From NCBI GenBank assembly GCA_022393335.1, contig JAJEKB010018150.1, positions 1 through 64,000 of the forward strand: a stretch of 64,000 nucleotides of DNA. Direction: 5' to 3'. Origin of the DNA: Macrotrachela quadricornifera (Eukaryota; Rotifera; Eurotatoria; Philodinida; Philodinidae). The notes under the pieces are model-generated. The model saw only the letters and a list, made by a program, of their open reading frames with translations, searched no databases and was not told the DNA's origin. Made by a program: the position numbers and the translations under genes. This document shows, one piece after another, positions 26,360-37,792 of the stretch (positions are counted from its first letter, which is position 1; every line of letters starts with the position of its first letter).

Positions 26360-28269
26360 TTCTGTGTTTTGATTTTAATCGACAAACGAATTGATGAAAT
26401 CCCAATGAAAAACGACTGTCATAAGTAACAACGATATATCAATGTTTGATCAATAAGATAAGAATTGTATAATAGAGAGAAAAAGAAAAAAAATTAAATA
26501 GACATTTATTCTTTAAGTACCATAAAAGAACAAAAAAAAATATTGAATACTATGGTTTTAAAGTCTAGAGTCAACGAAACGTATTTTGTTTTTCATATAA
26601 ACCAAATAGAAAAAATACATACTTCAACTACATTATAATCGATTTATGACTGTTGATATCAAGTTCTTTTATAACTATAAGGTACTGACAAGACACATTT
26701 TTTGAATACAAACCACTATTTAAAAGTGAATACAATAAAATCATAGTTTTATGAGATATTCTTTAGAAAAATGTTTAACAACTTTCTTTTATATGATCTT
26801 TAAATTGTATAGATATTCATAATTAAAATGTTAGAAATATTATTCAATAAAATCTATGAAATTTCAATCATCTCGAGTCATTTCTTGCAGAATAAATATT
26901 TTATTATGAAAACTATTCTTCATTTATAAAAACAAACGTAAGTTCGTGATAGTTATTCGACACATATTCATTGAATTTATCTGATGCATTTGTTTTTTTT
27001 TATGCTGATAAAAACAAATTGTAAAACAAAAATAATCTATATTTTTCAATTGTTCTAATCTGATAAATATTTTCAAAATAATATGAAATGTAAAATTTAA
27101 TAATGCTTATATTTATTGACTTAAAATATTTATCAAAGAAAAAAAATTCTTTTTTTCGTTTTTCTCTACAGTTAACACTGATTTTATATATTTTATTTCT
27201 TTCATTTTCATCTACTTATTTTACATTTCAATATCTATTCGATTACGGCTGTAAAACATTTTGTCTACACTTAAGATTAGTCTTATTCGATTTTAAAGTA
27301 TATAGTTCTTCATATAAAAATAGAAGTTCAACAGCTGTTCGATAGTTTTTTTTCATTTTCTCTCGTGCAACATATTTGACTATCGCGATGTTTTATGATA
27401 TTGATTTTTATAGCCAAATAGCTTTGAATATTCGTTGTGAATGAAGTACTAATCAATAAAAACTCATATTGATTGTATACCACAATATGACTAATAAAGT
27501 ATTAATTGATTATTTTTTTTCGTAAAATAATTGGTACCCTGGAGATGAAATTCGATAAACCATATTCTTATCAGAAGAAAACGAATAGCTAGAACATGAA
27601 AATATGAATATTTTCTGATATTATCTATTAAAAACAAGTATCCTCAACATTGATAAATATTTCAAAAAAATAATTCAATTGGATATGAAGAATCAATTGA
27701 TTATGGTCAAAATAATTCTAAAAATGTTTCATTATTTTATTCAATGATTATGTTTAATACATATATAGATAATTTTCTTTCTACTTGAATGAAAACTTTG
27801 TTAATTATACTTGAAAATTAAATTAACCTTGTTAAAAATACAAAGCAAACAACTGTCATTTATTCTCACAAATAATTTTTAATTTGTCAAATGAAATCAT
27901 TCATTTCAATCCATACGTTCTAATTGTTATCTTTCTTCGCATGTATATTTATATATCCAAGATTCAGTACAACTACATACAAATCCCGCATGACAGATGA
28001 ATCGATTCATATCCCACAAATTGTAATTGGATATACATATGATGAATATTCTGATAAACAAATAAATAATAACTTGAATATTTATCATAAAAAAAAATGA
28101 AATTATCTTTTATCTGGTGGTTTATATCACCATGTATATGTATATATATATACATATGATCTGAGCATATATTTGACAAAGCAAGAAGAACAACAATAGT
28201 AATAAAAAAAAAGAAACAAGAATCACTGTTATACAAAAAAAACAACAAACAGTTTGAAAATTTTTTTTT
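26360..28269. other. Intergenic region, no gene seen
   Basis: 1.9 kb between two minus-strand genes. Open frames here are hydrophobic low-complexity translations of T-rich DNA. It probably includes the promoter of the myristoylated-protein gene and the 3' UTR of the BCL-2 gene. Confidence 0.4.
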
Positions 28270-29302
28270 TCAAGTTCGTCTCATATAAAAAGCGCCGAGT
28301 GTGAGCACACCTATAAGAAAACAAAAGATGAATTTAGCATGCTGTGCATATATAATTAGTTTTATTCTTTAGAACCGAGTAAAGCACATATACACGTTTT
28401 GCTTGTTATCACATTAGCCTAGTAGGTGGGGGAAGGAAGATTCATGCATCTTGATTGTTTAATGGATTGTCACTACTGCTGTGTTTAGGGTAAGAGCTAT
28501 TATCCTCTCAATCTATATCACATCTGGCTATTGGACTCATTGCTTCTTCCCAAAGGCATAATGTTGTCACGCATACGTGCTTTTTTTTCTACTAATCTGT
28601 TGTTCTAACACATATCTAGTCACCTGTCGTATGTGACACGCCTTTTCTAAGGATTCTATTCGATTTAGATATATAGAATAAAAACAATATTCATAAAGGT
28701 CATATACTAACCGATAGTTCCAAGAATACCAGCATAACGACCAATAGAATTTCGTCTTTGTAGTATTTTATCATAATGTTTTAAACAACCATCCTTTAAA
28801 AGATATATATATAAGATTTTATTATTTTTTTGTTAAAAAAAAATATTAAAAATCGTTCTCTTACCCAATAATTCTGACTTTGTAACCATGTTTGAAGATC
28901 TGTATCAATAAAATTCGTTGTCCAATCAATCATTGATGTTATAATTAAATTTATTGATAAATTATCTGTTAGTTGTCGTATAATATGTTCAGCTAATATA
29001 GCTGAATATGATATAAATGTCATAATACGTGGCCATGATATTACACCATCACTAAACATTTCTGTAGCTATTTCAAAATGAATATTTTTAATATTATTTA
29101 ATGTTTGTAAATCAATTGATGGTGATGCACAATGAAAGTTAAATGTTGATTGTTGAGAATGATACACAGTTTCACAATCACTAGCTATTTTACGTACAAT
29201 TAAAAATAAACGATTATTTGTTGTTGTTCTATTATTTAAACGCCATTCGAAATAATCAGTTATAATTGCACGAGTTGTTATTGGACTATCGTTAGCACCC
29301 AT
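28270..29302 (-). CDS. BCL-2 family apoptosis regulator (BH1-BH4 type)
   Basis: Three exons, 29302-28865, 28793-28712 and 28310-28270, give 186 residues. A BH4-like helix lies at about 9-23 (TTRAIITDYFEWRL). A BH3-like helix lies at about 33-45 (LFLIVRKIASDCE), with Ala-Ser where Gly-Asp is usual and a retained second Asp. BH1 is about 81-96 (EMFSDGVISWPRI), with SWPR in place of the canonical NWGR. BH2 spans the first splice junction (TWLQSQNYW then DGCLKHY). The C-terminus is a hydrophobic tail anchor ending LGAFYMRRT. Presence of a BH4 suggests a pro-survival or multidomain member acting at mitochondrial or ER membranes. The frame is open upstream of Met1, but that sequence is low-complexity (AAT repeat), so MGANDSP was chosen as the start. 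The last exon is only 41 bp, after a 401-bp intron. Confidence 0.88.
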
Positions 29303-32300
29303 ATTCTTAAATAAATATATGTATATTTTAATAATAATAATAATAATATTAAGCAATTGATGAACAGTTAGTGAATATAATATTATAACGTCTGCTGTTT
29401 CATTTGTAGTGATGATGACGGTGGCGGTCAATGGTAGCAATGAATGAGAAAACGCGAGCGTACGTCTATGAAACAAAAAAAAATAGAGAGAACAGACAAA
29501 AAAAAATTGGACAATTCTTCTCCCTCTCTTTCGTGTTCGATCACTATGTTCTCTTCTATTTTTCTTTTTTTCTCTCTCACTTTCTGGTCGTCCGCATTGT
29601 ATGCATAATCTTAAGACGACAATGTTCATGAACATAAGCATGAATGCGAACGGACGTTCAACCGTCATTCTTTATATGTGTTCAGCTGCTTGCTTAGCAA
29701 CCAGACAAGTGTTGATATCGATAAATAAACAAAAAAATTTTGTAAAAACTATACATGAAATAATAGCGAAAAAAAAAACTTTTCGAATAATATAACTGAA
29801 TTGATTGCAATACCTGAAGTAGGAAATGAATAGTGAATAAGTATAAAGACAAAGAACACAGTGCCGCTATCGGATATCCGTGATAATGAGGTAGACAGAC
29901 AATAACATGCGATGGCGGACAGTTTTGATGATGGATTGAACACATTCATTCCAATTATCTATATTAGAAAGATGTCGGCAATCGTGCGTGTGCGTATTTA
30001 TGAAACAGAAAAAAAGAATAGATCAATGTATTTTTAAAGCTTATCATATTTTTTACTTTGTTAAATGAATAAAAGGATTTAAAGTTTTAAAATATTTGAT
30101 GTTTTATTAATTTAAATTGATCGCATATTATTAAAAGAAAAAAATTTCTCACATATTTAATCAATACCGAATAAATTCAAAAGAAACTTAACAATGGAAA
30201 ATTATTTCAAACATTTTTGACATTCTTTGTTTTTCTCCTCTATCATTCAATGATCTATAATTCAGATAATATAATCTTGTAAATAATTAAAAACATGTTT
30301 TATGTATTCAATACGCCTTAGAAAAATGTCAGATATTCAATATATTTATATATAATTCATTTGAAGTCGGTTAAAAGAAAGTAATTATAATATTGATGTG
30401 AACAATATACACAAATATCTTCTTTCTATATGTTCATTTCCTTGTATGTCTAGTCGAATAAGACAAAGAGAAGAATAGAATGTGTTCGATCGATCAATCG
30501 TGGGAATCTGCACTTATTTGATAGTTCATATGATATGCGATGAGAGAAAAAAAATGCGAGAAGAGCATCTTGAAAAAAAAACGGAGATGACGTGAAGAAA
30601 AGATGATAGACGACACCATGTGTACTCTGTTTCTCATTATAAAGCGGAGATCAACATCGAAATAAAACTCTTTTTTGTTCAAATAATTTGAATAAATGGA
30701 CATAATACTTGATTAAATATCTATATGATAAATATACAAGTTGAATACAAAGAAAATAAACAAATTATTGTTTGATCCTTTTTTTTCAATGAAGATGATT
30801 GTCTTGAAAAGCGAATAAATAGAAAAAAAAATTTCCCATATAATATAAATAATTACTTGCTTTTTCAATCGACTGGATTTGTGTTATACATTGAAACTAT
30901 ATAATGAATATTATTAATTAGAAAACGAAGATTGTCTAGTAAACCTATATAATATTATTGAAAAATTATTATTTAATTTTCTTCCAGTTGAATATATTTA
31001 TACAATTTATAAAACAAAAACAATAGTTTCTTCACAGTGCAACCTAATGGCAAGTATCCATAAAATACTATAGGTATAAAGAACAATATAATTTTATATT
31101 AATGTACTGTGAAGAGGAGATGAATGACGTACTACTGTTATACTATGGATACGTTAATAAATATCAATAACGTAGAAACAACATATTAACATATATTTGT
31201 AGAACAATTCAAGTAAAGTAAGAGCGAAAATAGTATAATTATTAGTACAGTCACGCGATTGAATACAGAACGTGACTATTGGATGCTATTGTACATAGAA
31301 TAATAATAGCAAGAGTTATGACAATATTTCATTGTCTACACTTCTGTCTTATTTGATGTGAAATCAAATATAAATAAATCGATCATATATATCGTACAAG
31401 TTAAATTTCAAGCAGATATTTGATTGCATAAAATTTGAGTATAAATATACAAAATCTCGATAGAGAAATATATTGGAGATTTAATTGAGATAAATTAAGA
31501 TTTAAAAGTAAAAAATATCATCAAGTATTATAGATATATCAAATGACATATTATGACATTAGAAAAAAGAAGATTAATTGAAATTGACTTTGAAAATAAT
31601 ATGTAAAACGAATCCAGCAGAAATATTATTACATAGTCACATTATCTGATATTAATAACGATATTTAATGAAAAGGGTTGTAAATGCAATTCTCACATTA
31701 ATAATAATTCATATTAATATGACATACAAGAAAATATCTTGATAAAAATGATATTTTTCGAAGATTTGTTAATATTATTTTATTGACTAAATGCTATATA
31801 TATATTGTGAGATTCAATCATTCAATTGTTTTTGAATTATTAGTCTCCTGATATTGTTCAAAAACAAATAAATTATCGAATATTTTTCATATGTTTTATT
31901 ATACATTCATCACACATTCAATTTTAAATATCTTTTCTCATATAGGCAATTCTTTTAAACAAAAGACCTTTTTCAAATTGTTTTATCGGATCCTGAAAAA
32001 AGTCAGTTGTAATCAGAAAGAGAGTAGGTGGGTACTTTTTAATATAGCCTTATACTTTTGTTGTTTCTTCTATACACTTGCTCGTGTGAGAGCTCCAGCT
32101 TTGGAGGAATACAAAGATTTTGAGACGCTCAAGGTTAGAGAAGGTAAATTTTTTTTCGTATTTCATCTAATATATTTCTTTCTCTTGAAACCTAAAATGT
32201 AAGAAGTTTGATTTTTTCAGGCAGATTCTTAATATGAGAACTTGGTTCTAGTACAAAGAAATTTTGGAGCATTTTTATCGCCAAAGGTGACTATGCTGAC

Positions 32301-32949
32301 GACAATTGTTATAAATTGTCCAATGTCGAAGATTTCTCTAAGTTCACTATGATTACTAAATGGTTCTTTTGTAGTGAAGCGAAAATTTTTTTTAAACTTA
32401 TAGAAAATACTTCATATCTTTATTTTTTTCAAAAAGAAAAGATATTGTGATAAGTTTCAGTAATTTCGCGGTTGAAGATGGTCATGCTAGGGACAATTAC
32501 TCAAAAATGAAACTGTTTAGAAGGTAGACAGCTATAAAACTGTCACAAAACGAAAAACTTTAACAACTTGGAATTTTCGAGTAAAAAAATAGCTGATTTT
32601 TTCAGCTGATTATAGAAATTTATAGTTTTTACTAATATTCCAGCAATAGTTTTCGATTACTGAAGAACGATCATCGGTTAACATTCCTTTCCTCTCAATG
32701 CATCTCTCGGAAATGTTTTATAAAGTATTTCATAAAAGTAGTGTAATAATCCAAAAAAACCTATCCCTTTTGTTGAGTAGCAATGAATAATTTTCAATTT
32801 TTGGATTTATCTTCTATTTAAATAACTTCTTGTAACTGAAACTTTGATGAATCGTCTAGTGGCCGTTCTAATATCAATATTTTAAATCAGTAACAAGTTA
32901 TGATTCAGTGATTGTAACGTCTCTCTTCGTCTTTAATATACTTTTCTAA
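29303..32949. other. Long intergenic region
   Basis: No confident gene in 3.6 kb. It includes the probable BCL-2 5' UTR with an (AAT)n run at 29,330-29,350, two interleaved inverted repeats at 31,029-31,152, and low-complexity open frames at 29,431-29,949 and 31,891-32,202 that I do not accept as genes. From about 32,000 the sequence looks like worn repetitive DNA. Confidence 0.4.
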
Positions 32950-33288
32950 TTACTTAAAATCAGCTTGCCATCTTTTATTTAAAAAAGAAAAAGAACTTAT
33001 AAGAAAAACGTAAAGTAAATCTTTTTCAGCATCTATATCGATACTTTTATCCTTTGCTTCTGACTCCATTTTTTTCTCAGCGTATTCATTAGAAATTCGA
33101 ATTGTTGTTTTAACTTTTTGTAGGTCATGAAAACAGGTGTTGGACAGTTTTTTATCAACTGAGGCTATAAATTCTAAAATCTGTTCAGGATGACATATCA
33201 TTGATACTAAAGATGGAATTTTCCATTTATGACAGAGGAGATATTTTCCCATATTACTTTTGGGAATATCCCAACACATCATATACAT
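32950..33288 (-). CDS. Hypothetical ORF beside an LTR-like end
   Basis: A 112-codon frame with protein-like composition: Trp and Cys near the N-terminus (MYMMCWDIPKSNMGKYLLCH), then a charged helical part (EYAEKKMESEAKDKSIDIDA). It lies immediately upstream of, and opposite to, the LTR-like/gag segment. I do not recognise it. It could be a host exon cut by the insertion, part of an older mobile element, or chance. Confidence 0.3.
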   Translation of the reverse strand: MYMMCWDIPKSNMGKYLLCHKWKIPSLVSMICHPEQILEFIASVDKKLSNTCFHDLQKVKTTIRISNEYAEKKMESEAKDKSIDIDAEKDLLYVFLISSFSFLNKRWQADFK

Positions 33289-33289
33289 G

Positions 33290-33480
33290 AAGTTGGATTT
33301 GTCCCTACGTTCTCTCCATATATATATATATGTCAGTGTTTTCTCTCGTTCTGTCCTTCACTCTTCGTTATCGATTGTTATACTTCTATCTATTCGTTAT
33401 TCTTTTTTTCTACCTTTTATTGTCCTTCTACATCTTCGTTCTCCTTCAATAAAGAACTCACATACATATCAAACTTACAG
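33290..33480 (+). mobile_element. LTR-like 3' end and leader of a retrotransposon
   Basis: Pyrimidine-rich sequence with an AATAAA-type signal (CAATAAAGAACTC at 33,449-33,461), ending in CTTACA just before GTGACGACGAG at 33,480-33,490. A ...ACA terminus followed by a short GACGACGAG-type leader and then gag is typical of Ty3/gypsy-like elements. The left LTR boundary and a second LTR copy were not found. Confidence 0.5.
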
Positions 33481-33519
33481 TGACGACGAGATTTCGATCG
33501 AACCCACAAATAAGCAAGC

Positions 33520-34365
33520 ATGCCAAAATCAATCGCAGAAATCATTTCAACACCAATATTTTCTACTATTCCACCATTACATGCGTTTGATGCTCGAACA
33601 ACTACATGGCAATTATATCGCGATCGACTTAGTTTTTATTTCATAGCGACTCGAATTGAAAGTGATCCAGATAAAAAGACATTATTTTTATGGGCGGTGG
33701 GAAAGGTGACATACGATCTTTTGCAGTCATTGGTTTTGCCAAAAAGCTTAACTGATGAAGATATCACTTTTGGCAATTTAGTTCAATTACTTGATGTACA
33801 TCATGATCCCACAAAAAACATTATGACAGCGACTTATGACTTCTACTCGTGCATACAGAAGCCAGGGCAATCATTTTTAGAATGGAAAGCAGAGCTGTGT
33901 GATAAGCTTCGTCATTGTGATTTTACCACGTCAGTTCTCAAAGCAAAACTACAAGATCGTGCATTGCGAGATATGTACGTCATCGGGATTAACAATCCGA
34001 AGATTCGTCAGACTTTACTCAAGGAGCAAGATCCAGACCTGGATAAAGTTGAGAAAATTATTCAAATAGCTGAACGATTGGAACAAGATGTTCGCCATTG
34101 TGCAATGCCTACTAATGCTACGGATTCGATGGTGGCCAAGGTACAACCAAAGAAATATGTGAATCAGCATTATTCTCGTTGTTCATTCAACAGGACAACA
34201 GTAAAATCTGTTCATGTACCATGCCAATCTTGTGGTTCAACAAAACATTTACGAAGTGAATGTAACTACCGTGAGTTTACTTGCAACTTTTGTCATCGAA
34301 GGGGACATCTCGAACGTGTATGCCGTAGCAAGAAAGCCGACAAGAAGATGACAAAAAATGTTTAA
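33520..34365 (+). CDS. Retrotransposon Gag-like protein with two zinc knuckles
   Basis: Intact 281-codon frame. The N-terminal half has the capsid-like pattern of Ty3/gypsy Gag: DARTTTWQLYRDRLSFYF, then FLWAVGKVTYDLLQSL, then a FLEWKAELCDKLRHCDF segment and LKAKLQDRALRDMYVIGI. Two C-x2-C-x4-H-x4-C knuckles follow near the C-terminus (CQSCGSTKHLRSEC and CNFCHRRGHLERVC), then a Lys-rich tail. Codon use is less AT-biased than in neighbouring host genes, supporting mobile origin. No protease, reverse transcriptase or integrase is visible in the next kilobase, so this is a truncated element, or a solo or co-opted gag. The frame is free of stops and frameshifts, implying recent arrival or constraint. 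Confidence 0.85.
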   Translation: MPKSIAEIISTPIFSTIPPLHAFDARTTTWQLYRDRLSFYFIATRIESDPDKKTLFLWAVGKVTYDLLQSLVLPKSLTDEDITFGNLVQLLDVHHDPTKNIMTATYDFYSCIQKPGQSFLEWKAELCDKLRHCDFTTSVLKAKLQDRALRDMYVIGINNPKIRQTLLKEQDPDLDKVEKIIQIAERLEQDVRHCAMPTNATDSMVAKVQPKKYVNQHYSRCSFNRTTVKSVHVPCQSCGSTKHLRSECNYREFTCNFCHRRGHLERVCRSKKADKKMTKNV

Positions 34366-35425
34366 ACGTTACGAAATCAATTTATGCATATCGTTCAATT
34401 GAAATATGACGTTATTTTCTCTTATATATTTTTCTAAAATTTTCCATGATAACTCAATTGGATGGAAGCCGCAGTGATATCAAGTCAGATGAACCACTTT
34501 TACATTATATCCTCTAGTTATTTGATTGTTTTTTCTAATTAAAATAGAACAAACACTTATTATTGATTTAAAACAATAGATATTGCAAAAATTATTATAT
34601 CTCAGATAGAGCAAAATTCAAAATCTTGATTGATTGATCATGCATGTTTCGATTAGAAAAAGTTATTAAAACAGAAAATACATATTCTAACCGTAATCAG
34701 CATGTTCAAAAATTTATGAATCAGTATCTTTTTGTTTTTCCCTGAAAGATAACTTCCTGTTCGATAGCTACTGGAAAAACTTTTATACTCTCAACAACAG
34801 TCAATAATAAAGACTTTATTTTTTGTATCGTTAGAAAGAGAACTGTTTGAAGATGTAGACTGCCAAAAAAAAAACAACTTCCTTAAAAAAATGATCTGTT
34901 TTTCAACTTTACTCCGCTAGAGTTGGTGTAACAAACACTTCAAAAATGCTTTATTTTTATGTAAATTTAGATTCTTTATCCACCTCTTTTGAATGCTGTA
35001 AACCGCAACTCTCCAGCTCATTTCATTAAAAAGCTATAAGCATTTTACCAATTCCTGTTCTTTTTTAGAAAACAATAACAGCTTTTTCTTTCAACAGAAC
35101 ATCATGAAAGTTATTATAGAAAAAATAACCTAAAGGATTGATTTCCATAGGCATCTATTTATTACTTTTGACATTCACATAAATTAATACAAAAAAAAAT
35201 ATTCTCAACATTATTTTAAGCTTGTGCACAAATGCATAATCAAATATAGAGATTCAAGAAAACATATATAAAATACAATAAAATCTGGATTGATTGCAAA
35301 TACAAAACATCGGAATGCTCAAATAAAATGCATAAAAACTTGACAATTACAATACAAATACACACAACAATAAATAAAAAAATATTTTTTTATTCTTATT
35401 ATGAATTTTTCTTCTTTAATATTAA
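34366..35425. other. Intergenic, no pol or second LTR seen
   Basis: About 1 kb of AT-rich sequence after the gag frame. I looked for pol motifs and for a repeat of the LTR-like end and saw neither. The last part should be the IMPDH 3' UTR. Confidence 0.45.
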
Positions 35426-37503
35426 TTAAAAAAGACATTTTTCATATGAATGTAAATTATGTACACCACCTTCAACTTGTGCTGAAGCTGTACGTTTTTC
35501 AACTTTAACTATTCCTTGAATTGACTGTTCATGTAATTCTTCAATTGATTGACAACCTATATCTTGAAGAGATTTTTGTATACCAGTATAAAGATAACCA
35601 CCAATAAATCGATGAACACTACCCTTGTCAACAACACTACCTGAAACACCTTGAGCTACTTTAATATGATCTGCTTCTGAATAATATCGACTAGCAGCAG
35701 ATAATTCTTGACATGCATTCATCGCATCAAGACTACCCATACCACGATCTATGAAAATAAAAAATACATAAATAGATATATATATACATATATTGTAAAT
35801 TTATATTAATATAAATATATAAAAATCAAAAGCTACATATTTATTATATATTATAATTATTATTATCATCGAAAAAAAGCAATAGAAAAATAATCAGTAT
35901 AATATAAAAAAATTTCAATTTACTTTACCTTGATATTAACTAAATATTTTATAATAAACTTTTCAATATAAATTCAATATATTTTTTTTTACTTACATTT
36001 TTTAAGTCTAACACCATCTTGGTAATAATATTCTCCTGGTGCTTCATGTGTACCAGCTAATAATGAACCCATCATAACACAATCAGCTCCTAATGTTAAT
36101 GCTTTAACAATATGTCCAACACATGTAATACCTCCATCAGCAATAATTGGTACATCATATCGTCGAGCATATTCAGATACTTTATAAACAGCTGTTGCTT
36201 GTGCTCGTCCAACAGCCATAACTTCTTGTGTGATACAAATTGATCCACTACCCATACCAACACGTAATGCATCAGCACCAGCATCAATTAAATTTTTTGC
36301 TTGTGCTTGTGTAACAACATTTCCAGCAATAATTTGTAAATCTGGATAAAATTTTTTAATATGTTTAATCATTTCAATTTGATATATAGAATTTCCTTGT
36401 GATGAATCAAGTACAATAACATCAACACCAGCTTGTATAAGTGCTTCAAGACGTTTTTCATCTTCTTTTCGTGTACCTATAGCAGCTCCACATAATAATT
36501 GTCGACGATGATCTTTTGATGCTAATGGATAATCACGATTTTTTTCTAAATCAGTACGAGCTATTAATGATACGAGATTACCATTTGAATCAATAATTGG
36601 TAATTTGCCTAGAAAATAATATTAATATAAATTTCAATAAAAATTTCCATAGTAATATATATGTATATTTGACAATATACGTCATGAAATTTGATAGTTT
36701 ATGGTTTCTTATTGAATAATTAAAAAATAAGGAAATCTTTGAAAAGAATATGTTTTTTTCTTTGTATTTTTCTAACGAACCTTTTTTACTTCGTTCCAAA
36801 ATATTATATGCATCTTTAAGTGTTAAATCATCTTTTGCTGTTATTAATTCATCAATTGGTGTCATTAATTGACTAATTGGTGTTGTTGACCATTGATCTT
36901 TACTTAAAAAATCAATATCACGAAATGTGATTAAACCTAATAATTTGCTATTTATTTTTCCATTTTCTGTTACTGGAATTCCTTTAAATAAAAATAAAAA
37001 TTTATAAAAAAAAAAATTAAAAAAAATTTTTTTTTACCAGAAAACCCATGTAAATTTTTAATAGTATATACATCAGCTACGGTATTTGTTGGTGATAGAA
37101 CAAGTGGGTCAGTTATAAAACCTTGTTCATAACGTTTAACACGTCTTATTTCACTTACTTGATAATCAATTGAACAATTATGATGAACTATACCAATTCC
37201 ACCATTAAGTGCCATTGAAACTAAAAACAACATTTTTTTTTTAAATAAAAAAAAAACAAAATTCTAAATCTTACTAGCCATTGTTGATTCGGAAACTGTA
37301 TCCATTGGACTTGATACAAATGGTGTTTTAATTGTAATTTTTTTTGTTAATTTTGAAGTAAGAGAAACATGATCTGATGGAAAATGAATATAACCAGGTA
37401 AAATAATAAAATCATTATAAGTTAAACCATCATTATTTTGAAATAATTCTCGAAGTTTTAAACCATCAGACATATTTTCATTATTATTACTATTAGGAAG
37501 CAT
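35426..37503 (-). CDS. IMPDH: Inosine-5'-monophosphate dehydrogenase
   Basis: Five exons, 37503-37275, 37220-37038, 36981-36781, 36608-35997 and 35748-35426, give 515 residues, the family norm. The enzyme oxidises IMP to XMP with NAD+, the rate-limiting step of guanine nucleotide synthesis, as a cytosolic tetramer. The barrel begins [12 protein letters not shown] near residue 26. The inserted CBS pair runs about 110-235 ([15 protein letters not shown], then [15 protein letters not shown]). Catalytic Cys is at about 329 in [10 protein letters not shown]. The IMP phosphate segment IIADGGI follows, and the mobile flap has [10 protein letters not shown] near 409. The end EKCLF lacks obvious organelle targeting. 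All active-site motifs are intact. It is divergently arranged with cullin-5, the two ATGs being 289 bp apart. Confidence 0.97.
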
Positions 37504-37792
37504 TTTGTTCGTTTGTCCTTATTTTTTTTTTGATTTTTTGATTTTTATTTTAAATAATGAATAAAAACTAATAACACATTGGAATATATATAGAAGATGT
37601 TATTGAATATTCTATGGTTTCATATGATTATTGGATTTATTTGACATTGATTGTAACGCAAACTAGATTAATCAGATTGGTTTTAGATTTTTTAACAAAT
37701 CAAAAAAAGATGAACTGAATCATCATATCTTCTCTTTTTTTGTTGTTTTTCGATTGATTTTTTTTTCTTATTTTTTTTACGGGGCAATAATT
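37504..37792. promoter_or_regulatory. Shared intergenic (candidate bidirectional promoter) of IMPDH and CUL5
   Basis: 289 bp separate the two divergent start codons, so both promoters and 5' UTRs must lie here. No TATA box was confidently placed. The assignment is inferred from geometry. Confidence 0.45.

Noticed and set aside
25784..26372. Plus-strand frames at 25,784-25,999 and 26,124-26,372
   Set aside because: Antisense shadows of the two exons of the myristoylated-protein gene.
29303..29668. Upstream extension of the BCL-2 frame (open for another 120 codons)
   Set aside because: The extension is low-complexity, includes the (AAT)n run and lacks family similarity; the BH4 helix follows directly after MGANDSP.
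32280..32510. Two similar segments containing ATGCT..G.GACAATT that could be tandem repeats
   Set aside because: The match is only about 15 of 20 positions and is not extended; likely chance in AT-rich DNA.
33229..33646. Overlapping plus-strand frames of 84 and 128 codons
   Set aside because: They run through the LTR-like pyrimidine tract and overlap gag in another frame.
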